Assembly: GCA_036781505.1 (NCBI GenBank)
Contig: DAIQAV010000070.1
Coordinates: 1 to 11,136, forward strand
Reading direction: 5' to 3'
DNA: 11,136 nucleotides
DNA from: FEN-680 sp036781505
GTDB lineage: Bacteria > Actinomycetota > Geothermincolia > Fen-727 > Anoxymicrobiaceae
The notes below the pieces were generated by a model that made no database searches, had not been told where the DNA came from, and saw only the letters and a program-made list of their open reading frames with translations. The position numbers and the translations under genes are program-made. How positions within the stretch are numbered: the first letter of the stretch is position 1; each line of letters begins with the position of its first letter. This document shows, one piece after another, positions 6,936-11,136 of the stretch.

Positions 6936-7712
6936 ATCGAAATATGCGTCCTCGCGAGCGGCTCCGGCGGAAACGCCACATACATCCGCTCTGGTGACAG
7001 CGCCATCCTCATAGACTCGGGAGTCTCGCTGCGGGACCTGCAGCGGCGCGCGTCCTCCGCCGGGGTCGGGCTTGCGACCCTCGACGCCGTGGTGGTGTCC
7101 CACGGCCACAGGGACCACGTGAACGGCGTGCCGGTCCTCTGCCGCCGCCTGCGAGTGCCTGTATACGCGAACCGCGCCACCGCGGCCGAGATCGGGCTCA
7201 CCGGCGCGGTGGGCCCGGAGCTGTCCCTCTGCTTCGAAGCCGGTTGCGGCTTCGAGGTGGGAGGCATCCGCCTGACCTCGTTCCCGGTGCCACACGACTC
7301 CGCGGACCCGTCCGGGTTCGTGATCTCCGACGGAGTGGTCAAAGTGGGCTTCGCCACCGACCTGGGCAGCCTCACGCTGGAGGTCCTGAACTCGCTCGCG
7401 GACTGCGACGCGCTCATCCTGGAGTCCAACCACGACGAGGTGATGCTTCGCGAAGGCCCGTACCCGGCGATGCTGAAGAAGCGCGTCAAGGGGCCTCGCG
7501 GGCACCTGTCCAACGACGACACGGCCGAGTTGTTGCAGTCGGTCGCGCACCCCGGCCTCCGCCATCTGGTGCTCGCGCACCTGAGCACCACCAACAACAA
7601 GCCCGAGCTTCCGCTGCAAACGGCGGGAAAGGCCCTCGCCGGCCGCGCTCCCTCGGTCGAGATCTCCCTCGGCTGGCAGGATAGGCCGGGCCTGGTCATA
7701 ACAGTAGGGTAG
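6936..7712 (+). CDS. YycJ/WalJ-type metallo-beta-lactamase-fold nuclease, apparent ATC start
   Basis: This 258-residue protein opens with (I/M)EICVLASGSGGNATYI, the usual N-terminus of YycJ/WalJ/VicX proteins. The metal ligands are in place: HGHRDH (56-61), PHD (H120, D121), ATDLG (D142), and the family-specific NHDE (165-168), GHLSN (189-193) and AHLS (H215). Length matches the family (about 260). Characterised members are reported as 5'-3' exonucleases; the Bacillus protein has been linked to mismatch repair. No ATG, GTG or TTG occurs in frame before the GTG at 7089, which would delete the first 51 residues and conserved strands of the fold. ATC at 6936 falls exactly at the family's Met position, with AGGAG ending eight bases upstream. 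I therefore call an ATC start; a G-to-C sequence error in an ATG is the main alternative. The gene is 39 bases after the zinc-ribbon gene and 20 before the LigD-domain gene, all plus strand. Confidence 0.88.
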   Translation: MEICVLASGSGGNATYIRSGDSAILIDSGVSLRDLQRRASSAGVGLATLDAVVVSHGHRDHVNGVPVLCRRLRVPVYANRATAAEIGLTGAVGPELSLCFEAGCGFEVGGIRLTSFPVPHDSADPSGFVISDGVVKVGFATDLGSLTLEVLNSLADCDALILESNHDEVMLREGPYPAMLKKRVKGPRGHLSNDDTAELLQSVAHPGLRHLVLAHLSTTNNKPELPLQTAGKALAGRAPSVEISLGWQDRPGLVITVG

Positions 7713-7732
7713 CGCTCTCGAGGAGGTGTGCG

Positions 7733-8212
7733 ATGCCGCTCAAGGAGTACCAGAAGAAGAGACGCTTCGACGTGACGCCGGAGCCGGAGGCGACGGTCAG
7801 GGAGGCGACACCTTGCGAGTTCGTGATACAGAAGCACCAGGCCTCGCACCTTCACTGGGACCTGCGCCTCGCCGACGAGGGCGTGCTCAAGAGCTGGGCG
7901 GTCACCAAGGAGCCGCCGGCCGAGCCGGGCGTGAAGCGCCTGGCCGTCCACGTCGAGGACCACCCTTACGACTACAAGGACTTTGAAGGCGTCATACCGG
8001 TCGGCGAATACGGCGCCGGCACGGTGGAGATATGGGACTCGGGAACCTATGAGCCCCTGCTGGAGGGCGAGCCGGACTCCAGCGTCGCTGAAGCCATCGA
8101 CCGTGGCGCGCTCAAGTTCAGGTTGGAGGGCAGCAGGCTGAAGGGGAACTACGTCCTCTACCACTTCGATAAGAAGGGCAAGAACTGGTTCTTCTTCAAG
8201 ATGAAGCACTGA
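7733..8212 (+). CDS. Stand-alone LigD-type 3'-phosphoesterase domain
   Basis: At 159 residues this is essentially only the phosphoesterase (PE) module found at the N-terminus of LigD ligases in bacterial non-homologous end joining. That module removes 3'-phosphates and terminal ribonucleotides to leave clean 3'-OH ends, using a divalent metal. The active-site residues known from Pseudomonas LigD have counterparts: H35, H41, D43 and R45 in KHQASHLHWDLRL (34-46), and H77 and Y81 in DHPYDY (76-81). Further family blocks are LKSWAVTKEP (52-61), GVIPVGEYGAGTVEIWDSG (86-104) and LEGSRLKGNYVLYHF (131-145). No ligase or polymerase domain follows, and no Ku gene is in the window. AGGAGG lies six bases before the ATG. 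It is probably in one operon with the preceding MBL nuclease, suggesting joint processing of DNA or RNA ends. Identity is firm; the partnership is inference. Confidence 0.93.
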   Translation: MPLKEYQKKRRFDVTPEPEATVREATPCEFVIQKHQASHLHWDLRLADEGVLKSWAVTKEPPAEPGVKRLAVHVEDHPYDYKDFEGVIPVGEYGAGTVEIWDSGTYEPLLEGEPDSSVAEAIDRGALKFRLEGSRLKGNYVLYHFDKKGKNWFFFKMKH

Positions 8213-8281
8213 AGCCTGGCGGACATGCTCTTGTCCCGGTCTTATGGACTATTGCTCGCTTTCAGGCGCCTTCAGCAGTGC

Positions 8282-8986
8282 TCAGCGAGGCTGCTCAGCC
8301 CCGGGAGGATACCTATACGGCCCCAGAGAGTCGCCAGGGTACGGGTAGTTATAGGGACTGCTCCCCCACTTCCATGGGCTGTCGTTACGCGCTTCCTGGA
8401 AGTTGGGGAGAGCCGTTATGATCCACTCCCCGCCCGCGGCTTCTAGCTTGAAATCCCCATCGATGTAGAAATGGCATATGTTGCGCACCGCGGGAAGCCC
8501 CCCTGGGTCGAGGAACCTCATGAACGAATCGACGTGTACACAGGCCTTTTTTCCGTTGTTGTACGTCTGTATCATCCATTTGGCCCAATTCGCGCCATTC
8601 ACGTCGCCTGAAGCGTTCGAGGGCAAAGCGGACCGTGACGTCGGAAGGCCTCCTTCTCGTGTCAAAGGCCAGAAATCAGTGTGGCCGACGTACGCCGTGA
8701 GGTCTGTAGAACCCCAGGCTCCTATACTCTTCCCCTGCTTCGAGCCGGTAGTCTCGAGCATGATATCCATGTCGCCCAACTCCACCGCTCCCATGAACCG
8801 CAGTATGGTAACGCGTGGATCGGCGGTCACGGACTGTTCGGCAGGCTTCTGAGGGGTCGTGCTCGGAGCCGTCGTCTGTGCGCTGATACGTCCCGCAGAA
8901 CCACCTGAACCGACAATACCAACGCATGCCGACAACAGCCCGCCGACGAGAAACGCCACAAATGCAAAGCGTGCCAACTTCGCCAT
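8282..8986 (-). CDS. Putative lipoprotein, unrecognised family, 234 aa
   Basis: The signal peptide (MAKLARF, hydrophobic core) ends in the lipobox LSAC with Cys21. AGGGG lies about ten bases before the ATG. A Ser/Thr/Pro/Gln linker (about 35-53) leads to a globular part from about 56 (DPRVTILRFMGAVELGDMD) to about 196. Two further cysteines, C149 and C171, could form a disulfide. The tail (202-234) is rich in Pro, Tyr and Gly. The pattern 'helix, small Asp/Gly turn, then beta strands with a late WIITALP strand' is reminiscent of NTF2-like lipoprotein domains, but I cannot assign a family. It follows the exported protein ending at 9054 by 67 bases on the same strand, so the two may form a unit. 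It is convergent with the LigD-domain gene. Codon choice is less GC3-biased than in the exporter and MBL genes, which hints at later acquisition. Confidence 0.75.
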   Translation of the reverse strand: MAKLARFAFVAFLVGGLLSACVGIVGSGGSAGRISAQTTAPSTTPQKPAEQSVTADPRVTILRFMGAVELGDMDIMLETTGSKQGKSIGAWGSTDLTAYVGHTDFWPLTREGGLPTSRSALPSNASGDVNGANWAKWMIQTYNNGKKACVHVDSFMRFLDPGGLPAVRNICHFYIDGDFKLEAAGGEWIITALPNFQEARNDSPWKWGSSPYNYPYPGDSLGPYRYPPGAEQPR

Positions 8987-9053
8987 TACTTCATACCCCT
9001 AGAATCCCGAACTCCCGCATGCACTGCATCTCTAACCACCGGGCTCGGTGCGG

Positions 9054-9776
9054 TTATTGCGTCCCGGCGGCGCCAGTGCTCGCCGTGACTTGTTGAAGCG
9101 TCGCGTTAGCGGCCTGCAATTCGGCCTCCAGACCGAGCAAGAGGTCTTCCCGTGAATCGTTTATTCCATTGAACATATGGTTAAGAGCCGTCTCGAGCTG
9201 GTTCAGACCGGCGTTCAGTTGCGCATATGCCTGCGCATCCGGTATTGGCGGGCACTCCACCCCGGACGCGGCGCCCTGGTTATAGCGCCTCGTGTAATGC
9301 TGGTAGCTGAGTCGTTCCAGCCACAACCAGGGCCGGGGGATCGGAGAATTGGTGACCATGTTCTTCCGTTCCTCCGGAGGATTGACGACCTTCTCTCCCG
9401 GTGGGAAATAATAGGTATCCGTTGTGGTGTTGGGGGGGGGAACACCCCGCATGGTATTGATATCGCAGCGCACCTGCTCGCCCGCCGTCTCCGCGAAACC
9501 CATCTGCATGTTCGAGATATAGTCCTGGAGCTTCTGGCTGTCGGTAAGGAGTGAGGCCAAAAGAGCCTGATTGGTGGTCATCCACCTTGACAATGGTCGG
9601 TTAACCACCGTAGGGCTGGCAACCGGCGACGATGGGGTCGTCGTCGATGGCGTCGATGAGGCAGGGGTACTGGTCTGGCCCTTCAGAGTGCCGCCTCCTA
9701 CGACAACGACCATGACCAGACCCAGACCTATCATGAGCAGCACAACCGCCATGCCAATTGCTGTCTTTTTCACCAC
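9054..9776 (-). CDS. Membrane-anchored exported protein, unrecognised family, 240 aa
   Basis: The frame starts with two consecutive GTG codons (9776 and 9773). AAGGGGGG just upstream gives a more usual spacing to the second, so either may be used. A single N-terminal helix (about 6-28) has no lipobox Cys, so it is an anchor or uncleaved signal. A Ser/Thr/Pro linker follows at about 34-57. The external part has two cysteines, C104 and C175, possibly a disulfide, and an aromatic patch (WLWLERLSYQHYTRRY, 150-165). A long helix follows at about 180-232, with heptad-like Leu spacing suggesting a coiled coil. A run of nine G (plus strand 9432-9440) encodes PPP at 113-115 and keeps the frame. I do not recognise the family. 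A weak hairpin (9037-9050) follows the stop. It is probably cotranscribed with the lipoprotein gene downstream. Confidence 0.72.
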   Translation of the reverse strand: MVKKTAIGMAVVLLMIGLGLVMVVVVGGGTLKGQTSTPASSTPSTTTPSSPVASPTVVNRPLSRWMTTNQALLASLLTDSQKLQDYISNMQMGFAETAGEQVRCDINTMRGVPPPNTTTDTYYFPPGEKVVNPPEERKNMVTNSPIPRPWLWLERLSYQHYTRRYNQGAASGVECPPIPDAQAYAQLNAGLNQLETALNHMFNGINDSREDLLLGLEAELQAANATLQQVTASTGAAGTQ

Positions 9777-9799
9777 GCCCCCCTTGCCAATGGTGCCCC

Positions 9800-9829
9800 C
9801 ATATACCGATCAAACTCTGTGCACATCAA
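9800..9829 (-). promoter_or_regulatory. Possible promoter for the exported-protein pair
   Basis: On the minus strand TTGATG (9824-9829), an 18-base spacer and TATATG (9800-9805) make an acceptable sigma-70-like match in an AT-richer patch. It would start transcription near 9792, leaving a leader of roughly 16 bases before the GTG start with its G-rich ribosome site. Support is moderate only. Confidence 0.35.
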
Positions 9830-9970
9830 GTGACAATAGTTGACTTTACTACCAATCCAACAAACAGTAAAGGTCGGTGACTTGCGTTGGTAGAATTATT
9901 AATTTACCGCCAGTCTCCGTGAGACGGTCGAATGGATCTTCCTCTTCTTCTAGCAAAAGCCGTGAACACG
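9830..9970. other. Intergenic stretch beside the transposase relic, nothing assignable
   Basis: With the relic, this forms a gap of about 690 bases (9777-10463) between intact genes. The part from 9830 to 9970 is AT-richer than the rest of the window. It contains no frame with a ribosome site and recognisable protein, and no clear inverted repeat. It may hold the outer end of the lost insertion sequence. Confidence 0.5.
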
Positions 9971-10385
9971 TCATGTCGGAGCGGTGGCAAGGGAACGGAT
10001 ACGCTCCGGCATGGCGGCGAACACGGCTCGAGAGATCGCCACCTCGGCGCACTGGAAAGTGATGCTCCTGGATTGGCTCACCACCTTTGCCCCGATCTTT
10101 ATGAGCTTCAGCTGGACGCTTCGGCGCGACCAGTAGGAAACATCTCTTGGAAGGGCGAAGCGGAGGAAGTTGCCGAGATCGTATGCCAGCACGAACGGGG
10201 CGGGGCGGACCTGGTTGGAGGGGAAGCGAGTGCAGGAAAGAGCCTTGTCCAGGAGAGTGCCCACTTCCCTTCCCCGATCCACTGCTCGCATTTCGACCGG
10301 CAGGGAAATCGACCACGGAGAGAGAGCGCAACCTCGCGCGTGGTTAACGTGACGTACGGACCTTTTCCCGCGTGGGTGCCCCGCA
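9971..10385 (-). pseudogene. Decayed C-terminal fragment of an IS1380-family transposase
   Basis: Read on the minus strand, pieces in more than one frame align with the C-terminal end typical of IS1380-type DDE transposases. They are VVDF (10305-10316), then CEQWIGEGKWALSWTRL (about 10240-10290), then FPSNQVR and FVLAYDLGNFLR. These lead to WSRRSVQLKLIKIGAKVV, FQCAEVAISRAVFAAM and a TGA at 9971-9973. The frame changes near 10303-10304 and near 10235-10239, so at least two small indels separate the pieces. Sequence upstream of about 10385 does not resemble the rest of the transposase, so the catalytic N-terminal two thirds are gone. Family assignment rests on remembered consensus wording (AYxLGNFLR, LIKIGAKVV) and is fairly strong. 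I see no terminal inverted repeats or target duplication, so the element's true ends are unknown. It is an inactive relic. Confidence 0.75.
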
Positions 10386-10463
10386 ACGGGTCCCGCACGA
10401 CCGCCCCGCTCAAGACTCCCGCGTGAAGTTTCGATAACTTCAGTAGTCTGACAAGGGGTAGGT
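10386..10463. other. Short leader region upstream of the TTG-start lipoprotein
   Basis: No gene is visible. AAGGGG at 10453-10458 serves as the ribosome site for the lipoprotein start at 10464. I cannot point to a convincing promoter. Confidence 0.5.
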
Positions 10464-11088
10464 TTGCGCAATCGGATCCTTGCTACGGCTTTGCTGTCCC
10501 TGCTCACGCTTGCGTGCGCGGTCACGGGCTGCGGCGGCACCAGTCAGCCGGTCGACACCCAGACCCATCCGAGCTCCGTGCCCACCACCGCCCCGAAGTC
10601 CGAAGGCGCCGGGAATACCGTGACCATGAACGGCCGCTTGGTGATGTCCAACTGGATGAAGCATTGGGGATCGGTGGGCAGAGAGCCGGTCAAGCGCGAC
10701 GGCTACACCCTCACCTACGCCGAGCTAGATGCCAACGACATCGCGCCGAGCTTCGCGCGCAACGTGTCCGGACTCGCGCCGACCTCGATGACCTTCTTCA
10801 AATTCTGCTTCGCCGACTTCGACGGCTCGAACCTCTCGACTCGGGAAAAGGAGGTCGAGCAGGTCATAGCGACCGCGAAGGCCCGGCAGTTGAAGTCTGG
10901 CTCCGCTGGCCCTGGCGGCCTCCGGGCCCCCGCCCGGATGGACCCGGATCGCCACTGGCGGGCTGGGCAATCCCGCTGACGCGGCGATGTTCGGGTTCGT
11001 GAACTTCAAGGGCAGGCAGTACTGCTTTGTGCCGGAGATGGGCGACCCGCAAACGGAGCGTGTCAACGATTTTGAGACACCTGCCTGA
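10464..11088 (+). pseudogene. Lipoprotein gene with an apparent single-base frameshift
   Basis: The frame begins at TTG (10464) with AAGGGG five bases upstream. It encodes a lipoprotein signal ending in VTGC, Cys23, followed by a Ser/Thr/Pro linker (about 27-46) and a globular part (GRLVMSNWMKHWG, later FFKFCFADFDGSN). As written it stops at 10979 after an unconvincing Arg/Pro-rich tail. Another frame continues past that stop with good coding character (GNPADAAMFGFVNFKG, then YCFVPEMGD) to a TGA at 11086-11088. Removing one base from the C run at 10927-10931 joins the two into about 207 residues, reading LRAPPGWTRIATGG across the junction. The cause may be a real mutation or an assembly error in a GC homopolymer. 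Cys in both parts (FCF and YCF) would suit a disulfide in the joined product. I do not recognise the family. Confidence 0.65.
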
Positions 11089-11093
11089 AAAGT

Positions 11094-11136
11094 TTAGGGA
11101 AGAATCACCTCCTCTCCGCGCACCTTCTCCGGCTTG
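11094..11136 (-). CDS. Last 13 codons of a minus-strand gene running off the right edge
   Basis: On the minus strand, in frame with a TAA at 11094-11096, the edge of the window reads KPEKVRGEEVILP followed by the stop. Codons are strongly GC3-biased like the core genes here. The stop lies five bases from the convergent lipoprotein frame's end, a tight but normal tail-to-tail arrangement. The fragment is too short to name. Confidence 0.45.
   Translation of the reverse strand, partial: KPEKVRGEEVILP

Noticed and set aside
7089..7712. MBL gene starting at the GTG at 7089
   Set aside because: This would delete the conserved N-terminal strands, including the LASGSGGN segment just before the HxHxDH motif, and the GTG has no ribosome site.
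6755..8209. 484-codon minus-strand frame across three plus-strand genes
   Set aside because: It spans the ends of clear genes with conserved motifs (MBL and LigD PE) on the other strand, has no ribosome site, and shows no family motif. It is a shadow frame.
9932..10426. Plus-strand open frame of 164 codons
   Set aside because: It has no ribosome site or motif and lies opposite the transposase relic, whose motifs read on the minus strand.
1..11136. CRISPR array, tRNA, rRNA or riboswitch
   Set aside because: I found no regularly spaced repeats and no tRNA-like or rRNA-like stretch. The only tandem repeat is the short coding one at 5693-5726.

Overview
The window looks like a GC-rich bacterial chromosome fragment, probably from a metagenome assembly. 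It carries a 10-base N run (5879-5888). The general build suggests an Actinomycetota-like lineage: strong GC bias at third codon positions, many lipoproteins, membrane proteins with long Pro/Gly/Tyr-rich cytosolic stretches, a stand-alone LigD phosphoesterase domain, and one probable leaderless transcript. The lineage is inference; nothing here fixes it.

Left block (1-2264), all minus strand. A GYD-domain protein (1792-2076) has a recognisable promoter and is followed by a perfect terminator hairpin. Next comes a lipoprotein made of seven repeats that probably closes into a beta-propeller (758-1726), apparently read from its own leaderless promoter. Last is the N-terminal part of a two-helix membrane sensor entering a GAF domain (1-663, cut by the window edge). 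Divergent from this block is a large RND/MMPL-type exporter (2265-4799), in which both Asp residues expected in the proton-relay motifs are replaced.

Middle block (4823-8212). A small four-helix membrane protein with two cysteine clusters (minus strand) is divergent from a three-gene plus-strand unit. That unit holds a membrane protein with a zinc ribbon and low-complexity tail (interrupted by the assembly gap), a YycJ/WalJ-type metallo-beta-lactamase-fold nuclease that seems to start at ATC, and a stand-alone LigD 3'-phosphoesterase domain. The last two could process opposite kinds of DNA ends, which makes this the most suggestive functional grouping in the window.

Right block (8282-11136) is accessory in character. 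It has two unrecognised exported proteins on the minus strand, a decayed IS1380-family transposase tail (about 9971-10385), a plus-strand lipoprotein gene broken by an apparent one-base frameshift in a C run, and the last codons of a further minus-strand gene at the right edge. I found no tRNA, rRNA or CRISPR array.
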